Positions 1 through 8,097 of a DNA stretch of 64,000 bases are shown here, in pieces (within the stretch, counting starts at the first letter, position 1; each line of letters begins with the position of its first letter). Made by a program: the position numbers and the translations under genes. The notes beneath the pieces are model-generated. The model had not been told where the DNA came from. It saw only the letters and a list, made by a program, of their open reading frames with translations, and made no database searches. The DNA comes from Sporosarcina luteola. Its GTDB lineage: Bacteria > Bacillota > Bacilli > Bacillales_A > Planococcaceae. The stretch lies in contig NZ_JAMBNV010000001.1 of the NCBI RefSeq assembly GCF_023715245.1, positions 1,116,001 to 1,180,000 of the forward strand, in the 5' to 3' direction.

Positions 1-707
1 GCGGTGATGATATTTATTTGCAGCAGATTAAAGCGAACGTCCCTGTCGTCTACTACGGATTTGATGAAGTGAATGACTTCTCTGCAAAAAACATCGTGAA
101 ATCCGAACAGGGTGCCACATTTGATGTCTATGTGCGAAATGAATTCTTCCATTCGTTCACAATAGCATTGGCGGGTGACCACGGAATTTTGAATTCTCTA
201 GGCGTTATTGCATTATGCCATTATGAAGGAATTCCGGTTGCTGGCATCGAGGAGAGACTGGCTACATTTAATGGAGTCAAAAGACGTTTCACTGTTACAG
301 AATCATACGGTCGGACGATTGTTGACGATTACGCCCATCATCCGACGGAGATCAAGGCGACGTTGCAATCCGCAAGGCAAAAGTATCCCGAAAAAGAAAT
401 TGTCGCGATTTTCCAACCGCATACGTTCACACGGACCGCGGCATTGCTGGAGCAATTCGCCGACAGTCTTTCTGCGGCCGATCATGTCTATTTATGTGAC
501 ATCTTCGGTTCCGCGCGGGAAAAATCAGGCAATTTGACGATTAATGACCTCGTCGGCAAAATTCCTGGAGCACAACATCTGGAATTGGAGAACATCGAAG
601 TCCTTGATAAGCATGGAAATGCAGTGTACCTATTCATGGGCGCTGGCGACATCCAAAAGTATTTGAACGTCTTCACCGAACATACGAAGAAAGAAGAAAC
701 AGCTTGA
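1..707 (+). CDS. murC: UDP-N-acetylmuramate--L-alanine ligase, C-terminal part
   Basis: This is the 3' part of MurC, the cytoplasmic ATP-dependent ligase that adds L-alanine to UDP-MurNAc in peptidoglycan precursor synthesis. The reading frame is open from the window edge (first full codon at position 3), so about 235 C-terminal residues are seen of a family that is usually about 430 long. The Mur ligase signature DDYAHHPTE, in the loop leading into the C-terminal domain, is present around bases 315-350, followed by the Rossmann-like segment with [11 protein letters not shown]. The frame stops at 705-707 directly before a rho-independent terminator. The start codon lies outside the window. 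Identity is firm from the motif and from its usual position in front of ytxGH. Confidence 0.96.
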   Translation, partial: GDDIYLQQIKANVPVVYYGFDEVNDFSAKNIVKSEQGATFDVYVRNEFFHSFTIALAGDHGILNSLGVIALCHYEGIPVAGIEERLATFNGVKRRFTVTESYGRTIVDDYAHHPTEIKATLQSARQKYPEKEIVAIFQPHTFTRTAALLEQFADSLSAADHVYLCDIFGSAREKSGNLTINDLVGKIPGAQHLELENIEVLDKHGNAVYLFMGAGDIQKYLNVFTEHTKKEETA

Positions 708-735
708 TCCCACGGGTCGAGCTGTTTTTTTTATA
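697..735 (+). terminator. murC terminator
   Basis: AAACAGCT and AGCTGTTT form a stem around a short GC-containing apex and are followed by a run of eight T. The stem overlaps the last codons of murC. Confidence 0.85.
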
Positions 736-740
736 TATTC

Positions 741-870
741 ACGCATAAAATCCTTCAAACGCGCATAAATCCCTACAGTCAAGCATAACTCCTCTGAAAA
801 GTCCAAAAATGTCCACAAAAGTCCATAAACACTCTCAAAAGTCCATAAAACAAACCAATTACGCATAAAT
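741..870. repeat. Degenerate ~20-nt intergenic repeats (GCATAAA / GTCCATAAA)
   Basis: The murC-ytxG gap holds loosely tandem units of about 20 nt with cores GCATAAA (about 743, 763, 783, 863) and GTCCAWAAA (about 800, 812, 821, 841). No coding potential is evident. The layout resembles the GGTGATAA repeat array after tyrS, which also begins just behind a terminator. Confidence 0.6.
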
Positions 871-912
871 TTGCATTCATAATATCCAGAAATAATTAAT
901 TTCGGGAAAAAT

Positions 913-941
913 GAAGGACATTTGCAAAGGATGTCGAAAAA
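913..941 (+). promoter_or_regulatory. Possible sigma-H promoter of ytxGH
   Basis: GAAGGACAT at 913-921, an 11-nt spacer and GTCGAAAAA at 933-941 resemble the sigma-H pattern RNAGGAWWW-N11-12-RNNGAATWW with few mismatches. The match is weaker than the sigma-B site, but the B. subtilis orthologous operon has this dual control. Confidence 0.4.
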
Positions 942-957
942 GGTTAGAGTAGGCGAA

Positions 958-983
958 GTTTATTTACCTACTATAAAGGGTAG
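958..983 (+). promoter_or_regulatory. Putative sigma-B promoter of ytxGH
   Basis: GTTTAT at 958-963, a 14-nt spacer and GGGTAG at 978-983 match the general-stress consensus GTTTAA-N12-15-GGGWAW. The predicted transcript would begin near 990, about 30 nt before the ATG at 1021. B. subtilis ytxG is known to depend on sigma-B and sigma-H, which supports the call. Confidence 0.6.
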
Positions 984-1020
984 AAATTACTTATGTATGT
1001 TTATTGGGAGGAGGATCGCC

Positions 1021-1506
1021 ATGGAAGTATTACTTTACATTGCTGCAATAGTTGCCGCAATCGCATTTTTGATTTTATGTATCAGCCTTGCAATGACATT
1101 AGGTTCATTGAAAACGACATTACGAAGCGTTTCCGAAACATTGGATGGCTTGACGAACCAGTTGGAAGGGGTCACGTCTGAAACGACTGAACTTCTTCAT
1201 AAGACAAATGCCCTTGCCGAGGATATTCAGCAGAAATCCGAAAAATTGAACTCTGTCGTTGATGCAGTGAAAGGGGTAGGAAGCTCTGTAAGCGACTTGA
1301 ACAATTCAGTTCGCCGAGTCACCAATTCAATCACTGTCGAAGCAGAGAAGAACAGTGATAAAATAGCCCAAGTCGTTCAATGGAGCAACGTCGCTTTCGG
1401 CATTATCGGGAAAGTGAAAGATATGAAAACGGAAAGATCATCAGGCTGGACTGTCTATCAACCGGACAAGGGGCAGAAGCGTTTGCCGAGCCCGGACGGA
1501 AACTGA
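1021..1506 (+). CDS. ytxG: DUF948 membrane-anchored protein YtxG
   Basis: A 161-residue protein of the DUF948/YtxG family, a general-stress protein of unknown molecular function. Residues 1-25 form one hydrophobic anchor (MEVLLYIAAIVAAIAFLILC), followed by a long heptad-rich segment (about 30-125) typical of this family and of t-SNARE-like coiled coils, and a short polar tail. The ATG at 1021 is chosen because GGGAGGAGG stands 7 nt upstream and because the putative sigma-B start point lies downstream of the longer TTG start at 922. It is followed after 37 nt by ytxH. The third gene of the B. subtilis operon, ytxJ, is absent here. Confidence 0.85.
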   Translation: MEVLLYIAAIVAAIAFLILCISLAMTLGSLKTTLRSVSETLDGLTNQLEGVTSETTELLHKTNALAEDIQQKSEKLNSVVDAVKGVGSSVSDLNNSVRRVTNSITVEAEKNSDKIAQVVQWSNVAFGIIGKVKDMKTERSSGWTVYQPDKGQKRLPSPDGN

Positions 1507-1543
1507 TATCGGCGTGAGAAAAAAATGTACTGGAGGAATTCAC

Positions 1544-2182
1544 ATGACTGATAAACTAAAACCTAACTATAACGATGCACATTTTGATCACCAATATTAT
1601 GGAAACCAGGAATACAAGAACACATTCGGGGAACCATCCCACTTGCCTGTCAACTATCCATACCGTTCCAATACGGATGATTTCTATGATGAAGACGACA
1701 CTGGGGCAGGCAGCTTCCTGTTGGGAGCGCTCGTAGGAGGAGTTATCGGTGCAGCGGCGGCATTATTCCTCGCACCGAAGACGGGTAGGGAAATGCGCGA
1801 CGATTTTTCGGAGCAGGCGGTTAACTTGAAGAATAAAGGAATCGAATTGAGTGCAGTTGCGAAGGATAAAGCAACGGAAATCACTTCCGTTGCAAAGGAG
1901 AAGACGGATGGCCTGACGAAATCAATTCAGGAGCAATCCGGACAGATTGTGGATAAAGTGAAATCGATGGCAAATAAAACGTCGGTCCCTATGGACGATG
2001 GAACAGCCTCTTCCGAAGGGGAGGAAGCAATCGATTTTGTAGGAACTACAACGGAACAGGACAAGCAAGCCGCTGAGGATGTAACAACAGGGAACAGTGA
2101 TGTTTCCTATGACAATAGCGAGAACTTCGGAACAGAAAAGAATGTGAATCAAAACCACATTTCTGTCGAAAAAGAAAAGTGA
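1544..2182 (+). CDS. ytxH: YtxH-like general stress protein
   Basis: A 212-residue YtxH-family protein. It has an acidic, Tyr/Asn-rich N-terminus (1-54), one glycine-zipper membrane segment at about 56-76 (FLLGALVGGVIGAAAALF) ending in the family hallmark LAPKTGREMR, then a Lys/Ala/Thr amphipathic stretch (about 85-145, KDKATEI and KEKTDG repeats) resembling LEA-type helices, and a long acidic tail (about 160-212). The start at 1544 has GGAGG 7 nt upstream. Molecular function is unknown; B. subtilis YtxH is induced by stress and at sporulation onset. It is longer than the usual YtxH because of the disordered tail. A strong terminator follows. Confidence 0.85.
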   Translation: MTDKLKPNYNDAHFDHQYYGNQEYKNTFGEPSHLPVNYPYRSNTDDFYDEDDTGAGSFLLGALVGGVIGAAAALFLAPKTGREMRDDFSEQAVNLKNKGIELSAVAKDKATEITSVAKEKTDGLTKSIQEQSGQIVDKVKSMANKTSVPMDDGTASSEGEEAIDFVGTTTEQDKQAAEDVTTGNSDVSYDNSENFGTEKNVNQNHISVEKEK

Positions 2183-2191
2183 TATCAAAAG

Positions 2192-2231
2192 AGCCAGACA
2201 GCCCTTAATCAAGCGGCTGTCTGGCTTTTTA
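2192..2231 (+). terminator. Terminator after ytxH
   Basis: A perfect 12-bp stem, AGCCAGACAGCC with GGCTGTCTGGCT, is followed by TTTTT. It lies between the convergent ytxH and ftsA-like genes and may serve both. Confidence 0.9.
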
Positions 2232-2242
2232 TCATAGTTAGT

Positions 2243-4369
2243 TCACGAGTTAAATTTGATTTCTAATGCGTCCCCGCTAAAAATCGGATCATTGAATCCA
2301 ATCGGTTCTCCATTGCGAAGCAACTGATAGGAAGTGGATACTGTCGTCGGCAATGAATAATCGACAAAAAGGAAGACATCGCTGAATAAAAATGGTCGGT
2401 GAACCGTTTCCGCTATCGTTAGCCGATCTCCAGAGTGTACAATGGCTGAATTATCTACTTGATGACCATTCAACAGAATAGAAGATCCGCTGTTCGTCAT
2501 GGTCACGGGTTCCCCATTGAACGTAATGGAAGCTGTCGACTGAGTTGACTGATCCAGTGCAGAAATAACGTCTCCGACTGTCGGTGAAGAATGTAGTTCT
2601 ATCCGGACTTCATCCCCATCGTTAAGAAGATGATCAGGCGGAACAGGCAAATTGTCAATAAAGAATTTAGTATTCCAGTTTTCCAAAACGACTCTTTTAT
2701 TATTCATGTACACTTCAAAAAGACCGGAAGTTTCAATGTCGAGTTCCGAAAGTACGTCATTCAGTTTCGTTGAATGAGAATAAACGATTTGGTCCCTATC
2801 ATTTATAATCGTATCGAGCCCAACCGGTATGCCATTGCAAACTATTTTTGGTAGTATCTTATGCATATTTCCATTAACATTCACTTTGATTGGAACAATG
2901 TCACCGATCAGTTCACGTATCGTAGCGGATGCATCTTTTCCATCCTTGCCTTGTTCTAATGTAATTACATCGTCATTCGAAATGAAATCTTTCGTACTTG
3001 CTGGATTACCGTTCAATAATATCGCAGCTGATCTGCCATGTTCACCAGGAATCGTCATGAGGCTGCCGTTCAAAGTAATCGACATTCCCATTCCCGGCTT
3101 GCCGTATAGTTGTCTTGCCTTAATATTTGCGGCAAGCAAAGCATCCCCGACTGTCATCTCTTTTAATTCAAATAAGCGGATTGTCTTTTCATTGACAATT
3201 ACCGACATATAATGGATCGGTGCTCTTCTTGCTGCAATTGCAATGCCGATTGGCGTGACAAGTGCGGGGGTTGAAACGATGCCTTCTGACAAAGTGACAT
3301 CAGACAATGCATCAAGTCCTCGGATACCGACACGGTTTTCAGGTAAATCGAGTCGGATGCTCAATTCCTTTGGTAGAAGAGGTGTGAGGCTACCTCCACC
3401 AACAACCATGACGGCTTGGGGAGATTTGCTATTATTGAGTCTTTTGATTTCATCAGCGATGCTCGATGCCAGCTTCTCGATTGCAGGCTTGATAATAGCA
3501 ACTACTTCCGATGAAGGGACTTGCTGTTCGAATCCGAGTATATCCGAAATTGCAATCGATTCATCTGTTGAAAGTGCACGTTTTGCAATTTCAGCAACCG
3601 GGAAATCGAGAAGAAAATGGTTGCTTAGCGCTTCTGTAATTTCATCACCCGCAATCGGAACCATGCCGTATGAGACGACCGTATTATTATCCGTAATGGC
3701 GATATCGGATGTACCCGCCCCTATATCGACAAGTGCGACATTCAATCTGCGCATGGATGGGGGAATCAGTACATTAATGGCGGCAATCGGCTCGAGCGTC
3801 AATGCCTCCATTTCAAGGCCTGCCCGCTTCAACGCAGACAGGAGCGATTCGACGACGACACGGGGGAGGAATGTCGCAATAACTTCCGCAGTTGCTGACC
3901 TGCCTGCCTGATCGATCAGACTGCCGATTTCATCACCATCCAACTTGTAATGAAGAACCGAGTACCCTACACAATAATAATAATCGTCGGCAGTCGATGC
4001 AGTAGAAAGTAATTTCTGCTGGGCCTGTTGAACAGCAGCCAGTTCAAGCCGGTTAATATCCTCGGAAGTGAATAGGGGTTTCCCCGCAATTTCAATCGTC
4101 ATGGAACCTTCCATCGTTTTCAATGCCCGACCTGCTGCGGCGACACTTACTCTCCCCAGCGTCCCATGGCGCTCCTCCAATATGGATTTGATTTCTGAAA
4201 TGACAGTTGCTACGCTTACAATATTATGTATTTGCCCATCAATCATCGAGCGTTCCTTATGTTCAATTGTGACAAGATCGGCAACGTGGTAAATTCCGTC
4301 CTGTTCAGTCAAAATGATGCCCACAACAGAACGTGTACCGATATCAAGTGCGAAAAGTTTGTTCGACAG
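2243..4369 (-). CDS. FtsA/PilM-like actin-fold ATPase with five C-terminal beta-grasp-like repeats
   Basis: About 708 residues. The N-terminal 390 form an FtsA/PilM-type actin fold: phosphate-1 loop LFALDIGTRSVVG (about 5-17), phosphate-2 loop VDIGAGTSDIAI (about 214-225) and adenosine motif VVGGGS (about 321-326). The C-terminal 300 residues are not part of FtsA; five units of 50-70 residues repeat the pattern [TL]xxD[AV][IL] ... LNG ... GDxIxI (about 405-473, 480-532, 535-592, 596-653, 659-708), resembling beta-grasp domains. Such proteins are usually annotated as 'cell division protein FtsA', but cellular role is unknown. AAGGGGTG at 4377-4384 fits a CTG start at 4369 (7-nt gap, giving MSNKLFALDIG); a longer TTG start at 4393 has no ribosome site. 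It is monocistronic and convergent with ytxH. Confidence 0.8.
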   Translation of the reverse strand: MSNKLFALDIGTRSVVGIILTEQDGIYHVADLVTIEHKERSMIDGQIHNIVSVATVISEIKSILEERHGTLGRVSVAAAGRALKTMEGSMTIEIAGKPLFTSEDINRLELAAVQQAQQKLLSTASTADDYYYCVGYSVLHYKLDGDEIGSLIDQAGRSATAEVIATFLPRVVVESLLSALKRAGLEMEALTLEPIAAINVLIPPSMRRLNVALVDIGAGTSDIAITDNNTVVSYGMVPIAGDEITEALSNHFLLDFPVAEIAKRALSTDESIAISDILGFEQQVPSSEVVAIIKPAIEKLASSIADEIKRLNNSKSPQAVMVVGGGSLTPLLPKELSIRLDLPENRVGIRGLDALSDVTLSEGIVSTPALVTPIGIAIAARRAPIHYMSVIVNEKTIRLFELKEMTVGDALLAANIKARQLYGKPGMGMSITLNGSLMTIPGEHGRSAAILLNGNPASTKDFISNDDVITLEQGKDGKDASATIRELIGDIVPIKVNVNGNMHKILPKIVCNGIPVGLDTIINDRDQIVYSHSTKLNDVLSELDIETSGLFEVYMNNKRVVLENWNTKFFIDNLPVPPDHLLNDGDEVRIELHSSPTVGDVISALDQSTQSTASITFNGEPVTMTNSGSSILLNGHQVDNSAIVHSGDRLTIAETVHRPFLFSDVFLFVDYSLPTTVSTSYQLLRNGEPIGFNDPIFSGDALEIKFNS

Positions 4370-4534
4370 AATAATGCACCCCTTTTTCGTCAAATACTAA
4401 CGAAATTAAACAATTTGTAAAAATGACGTGACTTTTCAAATACTTTTCATTATACTTAGTTCTATTATACAAAAATGTAACATAGATTTCCCACTTCGAA
4501 AAGGGAATGATGTGTGCGGGGAGGAGACATAACG

Positions 4535-5617
4535 ATGAGACAAAATGATTTAGATCAGCTTCGTGTTCAGGTAGATGCGTTGAATACCAAAATATTGGAC
4601 TTGATTAATGAAAGAACTTCTGTTGTCCAAGAAATTGGCAGAGTAAAGGAAAAGCAAGGTGTCAATAGATATGATCCAATCCGCGAAAGGGAAATGCTTA
4701 ACGCTTTGGTTCAATCAAACAACGGACCGATTCCAAACGGGGTATTAGAACAAATCTTTAAAGGCATCTTCATGTCCGCCCTCGAAATTCAGGAAGATGA
4801 GCAACGCAATGCATTGCTTGTTTCCCGTGAGCGCAAGCCTGAAGATACGATTGTAGATGTGAACGGGCAAAAGATCGGGAATGGAGAACCGACTTTCATC
4901 TTTGGTCCTTGTGCTGTTGAATCATATGAACAAGTTCTTGCAGTTGCCCAATCCATCAAAGCAAAGGGTCTGACGATGCTAAGAGGCGGCGCTTATAAAC
5001 CGCGTACATCCCCTTATGATTTCCAAGGCCTTGGACTTGAGGGCTTGAAAATATTGAAACGGGTCGCGGATGAAACAGGCTTGTCAATCGTGACAGAGAT
5101 TATTACGCCTTCCCACCTGGAAGAAGCACTCGATTATATCGATGTGATTCAAATCGGAGCGCGCAATATGCAAAACTTTGAATTGCTGAAGGAAGCGGGC
5201 ATGGCGAATAAACCAGTCCTTCTGAAGCGTGGATTGGCTGCAACAATTGATGAATTTATCAATGCGGCTGAATATATCATTTCCAAAGGGAATAGCCAGA
5301 TCATGCTTTGTGAACGAGGAATCCGTACATATGAGCGGGCTACACGGAACACATTGGACATTTCGGCAGTTCCGATTTTAAAACAGGAAACGCATTTACC
5401 GGTATTCGTAGACGTTACTCACTCGACTGGCAGAAAAGACTTGTTGCTTCCGACTGCAAAAGCGGCAATTGCTGTCGGGGCGGACGGTGTCATGGCGGAA
5501 GTGCATCCTGATCCGGCTGTTGCTTTGTCCGATGCTGCACAGCAAATGGATATCAAACAGTTCGATGAGTTCTACGCTGAAATTCAAAGATTCATGAACA
5601 CCCATCAAACAGTCTAA
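4535..5617 (+). CDS. aroA: Bifunctional chorismate mutase / DAHP synthase
   Basis: A 360-residue AroA(G)-type fusion catalysing the first step of the shikimate pathway (PEP + erythrose-4-phosphate to DAHP), with an N-terminal AroQ chorismate mutase (about 1-90) that also serves as the feedback sensor for chorismate/prephenate in the family. The DAHP synthase domain shows FGPCAVES (about 126-133), [19 protein letters not shown] and [11 protein letters not shown]. Length matches B. subtilis AroA (358). The ATG at 4535 has GGGGAGGAG 9 nt upstream. It precedes ccpA as in B. subtilis but is separated from it by a hairpin-rich repeat and a terminator, so the two are probably transcribed separately. 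Confidence 0.97.
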   Translation: MRQNDLDQLRVQVDALNTKILDLINERTSVVQEIGRVKEKQGVNRYDPIREREMLNALVQSNNGPIPNGVLEQIFKGIFMSALEIQEDEQRNALLVSRERKPEDTIVDVNGQKIGNGEPTFIFGPCAVESYEQVLAVAQSIKAKGLTMLRGGAYKPRTSPYDFQGLGLEGLKILKRVADETGLSIVTEIITPSHLEEALDYIDVIQIGARNMQNFELLKEAGMANKPVLLKRGLAATIDEFINAAEYIISKGNSQIMLCERGIRTYERATRNTLDISAVPILKQETHLPVFVDVTHSTGRKDLLLPTAKAAIAVGADGVMAEVHPDPAVALSDAAQQMDIKQFDEFYAEIQRFMNTHQTV

Positions 5618-5742
5618 CTTAATCCAGCCCTGGCAGGCTGGATTAAGTTAGACGCCTCCGGCGGATGTCACGGATTTTTTTAGAGGAGTTTATCGAGCTT
5701 GCTCGATAAAAATCCGGACGCAATTACGCCAAGGCGTAATTG
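5614..5742. repeat. Array of perfect hairpins (REP/MITE-like element)
   Basis: Three strong hairpins lie in 129 bp. One is a 16-bp perfect stem at 5614-5629/5636-5651 that contains the aroA stop codon. A second has a TTTATCGAGC/GCTCGATAAA stem (5689-5710) inside an outer GGATTTTT/AAAATCC pairing. The third is CAATTACGCC-AA-GGCGTAATTG (5721-5742). A GCCTCCGGC mini-hairpin sits between the first two. No reading frame crosses it. Confidence 0.7.
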
Positions 5743-5768
5743 ACTACATTTGTATTATTCTATAAACA

Positions 5769-5803
5769 GCGCCGGACCTTTCAAGGATCCGGTGTTTTGT
5801 TTA
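5769..5803 (+). terminator. Terminator between aroA and ccpA
   Basis: CGCCGGACC pairs with GGATCCGGTG around TTTCAA and is followed by TTTTGTTT. The ccpA promoter candidate overlaps its 3' half. Confidence 0.65.
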
Positions 5804-5807
5804 TAAT
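5779..5807 (+). promoter_or_regulatory. Putative ccpA promoter
   Basis: A perfect -10 TATAAT at 5802-5807 lies 17 nt after TTTCAA at 5779-5784. The -35 is poor, so the call rests mainly on the -10 and on the 42-nt distance to the ATG. Confidence 0.45.
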
Positions 5808-5848
5808 GAAAGTAAGCGAATACATACTGATGGGAAGGAGATTCGTCA

Positions 5849-6847
5849 ATGGCAATAACTATATATGATGTAGCGAGAGAAGCGAATGTTTCCATGGCTA
5901 CTGTTTCTCGTGTTGTGAACGGCAACCAGAACGTAAAACCTGCAACACGCAAAAAGGTGCTTGAATGCATTGAACGACTTGGCTATCGCCCGAATGCCGT
6001 AGCGAGAGGGCTTGCTAGTAAGAAAACGACAACTGTCGGTGTCATCGTTCCAGATATTTCGAAAAGCTATTATGCCGAACTTTCACGCGGTATTGCGGAT
6101 ATTGCGACGATGTATGAATACAATATCATTCTGTCCAATTCGGATAAGCGGGCGACGAGGGAAATTGAGCTATTAGAAGATCATCTCGGAAAACAGGTTG
6201 ATGGTCTCATCTTCATGAGCGATTCTCTGACAGATGAAATCCGGTCGGAAATGGCGACAGCGAACGTTCCGATTGTTTTGGCCGGTACATTGGGAGATAA
6301 CACTGACTTGCCGACGGTGAACATAGACCATGAGGAAGCGGCCTATGAAGCGGTGAAGAAATTGATTGATAATGGACATGAACGGATCGTGCATGTTAGC
6401 GGTCCGATGTCGAGGGATATCAATCGGCTATGTAAGAAGGTAGGTTATGAGCGGGCAGTGAAGGAAGCTGGACTTCCTCTGTTTGAAGAATTTTTCATTG
6501 AAACGGATAATACGTATGATGATGCTTATGAAAAGTGGAAACTAATACGTAATCTTGAAGAGAAGCCGACCGCCATTTTTGCCGGCAATGATGAAATTGC
6601 TGTAGGTGTCTTAAATGGAATCAGGGATGATGGATTTTCGGTACCTGATGATTACGAAGTGATCTGTTTCCAGCATTCTTTGCTTTCGAGGGCAGTAAGG
6701 CCGCAATTAACTGCCATCATTGTCCCGTTATATGACTTGGGTGCAGTTTCGATGAGATTATTGACGAAACTGATGAACGGCGAGGAAGTCGATGATGTGA
6801 ATGTCATCTTGCCGTACCATAAGGAAGAACGCCAGTCGACGAAATGA
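5849..6847 (+). CDS. ccpA: Catabolite control protein A
   Basis: A 332-residue LacI-family global carbon regulator that, bound to HPr-Ser46-P, binds cre sites to repress or activate carbon genes. The N-terminal helix-turn-helix and hinge (about 1-58) contain TIYDVAREANVSMATVSRVV and NAVARGLAS; the rest is the periplasmic-binding-protein-like effector domain starting at TVGVIVPDISKSYYAEL. Length equals the B. subtilis protein (334). GGGAAGGAGA precedes the ATG by 8 nt. Its likely targets in this window include citZ (two cre-like sites). Position after aroA is conserved. The B. subtilis downstream motPS genes are absent; a terminator follows directly. Confidence 0.97.
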   Translation: MAITIYDVAREANVSMATVSRVVNGNQNVKPATRKKVLECIERLGYRPNAVARGLASKKTTTVGVIVPDISKSYYAELSRGIADIATMYEYNIILSNSDKRATREIELLEDHLGKQVDGLIFMSDSLTDEIRSEMATANVPIVLAGTLGDNTDLPTVNIDHEEAAYEAVKKLIDNGHERIVHVSGPMSRDINRLCKKVGYERAVKEAGLPLFEEFFIETDNTYDDAYEKWKLIRNLEEKPTAIFAGNDEIAVGVLNGIRDDGFSVPDDYEVICFQHSLLSRAVRPQLTAIIVPLYDLGAVSMRLLTKLMNGEEVDDVNVILPYHKEERQSTK

Positions 6848-6851
6848 TAAG

Positions 6852-6887
6852 CTGTTCCGGAGGGAAATTCCGGAACAGTTTTTTTCA
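6852..6887 (+). terminator. ccpA terminator
   Basis: CTGTTCCGGA and TCCGGAACAG form a perfect stem followed by seven T. Confidence 0.92.
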
Positions 6888-6936
6888 TTGGAAGGCTCAA
6901 TTATTCGCTAAGCTCAAATCTCCTCACCTTGTCATG

Positions 6937-8097
6937 TTATGATCGTTGACTCCTCACCATATGTAATGCACGTTCAAGCATCTGAGCATTTTTCTCTGTT
7001 ATTTCCGCCTTGCGAGGAATCGGCTCATACAACGGATTCGGATCCTGCCACGTTTCAATGAAAGGTACAGGGGATTCGTCCTGCCAAGCATTAAGCCATG
7101 CTTCAGGCAATTTACCCGTAGGAGCCGGCAGCTGTTTCATTGCTAGCCAAACATGAGCCCATGCCCTCGGGACGACCCGCCATATGTCATAGCCTCCACC
7201 GCCTACGGCAATCCATCTTCCGTCACAATAACGATCTGCGATTTCACGTGCAATGCGAGGTATTTCTTCATAAATTTTCATCGTTCCGTATAAATGGGTA
7301 AGGGGATCAAAATAATGAGCATCCGCTCCGTTTTGGGTCAAGATGACATCCGGCTTGAAAAAAGCGGCGACTTCCTCGATAGCCGTCTTGTAAATCTCAA
7401 GAAATGACTCGTCCTCCGTGAACGCATCAATTGGAAAATTAAATGAAGTCCCGTAGCCATCGCCATTTCCGCGTTCAGTAATAGCACCAGTCCCGGGAAA
7501 AAGGTATCGTCCTGTTTCATGTATGGAAAGCGTGCAGACATCCGGATCATCATAAAACGTCCATTGCACTCCATCGCCATGATGCGCGTCCGTGTCGATA
7601 TACAGCACACGTGCACCGTATTTTTTTTGAATATATTTGATGGCGACTGAGCTGTCGTTATAGACGCAGAAGCCCGATGCTTTGCCCTGGAAGCCATGGT
7701 GGAGTCCGCCTCCTAAGTTCAAAGCGTATTTCGCTCTTCCTTCCATTACCTCATCGACTGCGGTCAACGTCCCCCCGACAAGCATCGCACTCGCTTCGTG
7801 CATGTTTGGGAATATTGGGGTGTCTTCGGTTCCGATGCCATATACGGAGCCGACTTCATCGCTTACGAGCCCCCGGCCAGCCCGTTTCACAATATCGATG
7901 AACTTCGAATCATGAACCAATAATAATTCCTCGTCGGTTGCAACCCTCGGAACAATTATTTCATCATCGGATATGGCATTACATTTCCTCAATAGATCCA
8001 ACGTCAATACAATCCTCTTTTGATTGAATGGGTGAGTGTCCGAAAATGAATAGCCAAGTTGTTCTTCGGAATAAATGAATATAGCGTCTTTCATCAT
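6937..8097 (-). CDS. acuC: Acetoin utilization protein AcuC, class I deacetylase
   Basis: A 386-residue zinc-dependent deacetylase of the arginase/histone-deacetylase fold that, in B. subtilis, removes the acetyl group put on acetyl-CoA synthetase by AcuA. Catalytic features are present: GGGLHHGF (tandem His), YIDTDAHHGDGVQ (Asp/His zinc ligand segment), and QNGADAHYFDPL (second Asp ligand), ending with VGGGGYD. Length equals B. subtilis AcuC (387). Its ATG overlaps the acuB stop by 4 nt, so it is translationally coupled as the last gene of acuABC, divergent from acsA. It acts in the cytoplasm. Confidence 0.95.
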   Translation of the reverse strand: MMKDAIFIYSEEQLGYSFSDTHPFNQKRIVLTLDLLRKCNAISDDEIIVPRVATDEELLLVHDSKFIDIVKRAGRGLVSDEVGSVYGIGTEDTPIFPNMHEASAMLVGGTLTAVDEVMEGRAKYALNLGGGLHHGFQGKASGFCVYNDSSVAIKYIQKKYGARVLYIDTDAHHGDGVQWTFYDDPDVCTLSIHETGRYLFPGTGAITERGNGDGYGTSFNFPIDAFTEDESFLEIYKTAIEEVAAFFKPDVILTQNGADAHYFDPLTHLYGTMKIYEEIPRIAREIADRYCDGRWIAVGGGGYDIWRVVPRAWAHVWLAMKQLPAPTGKLPEAWLNAWQDESPVPFIETWQDPNPLYEPIPRKAEITEKNAQMLERALHMVRSQRS

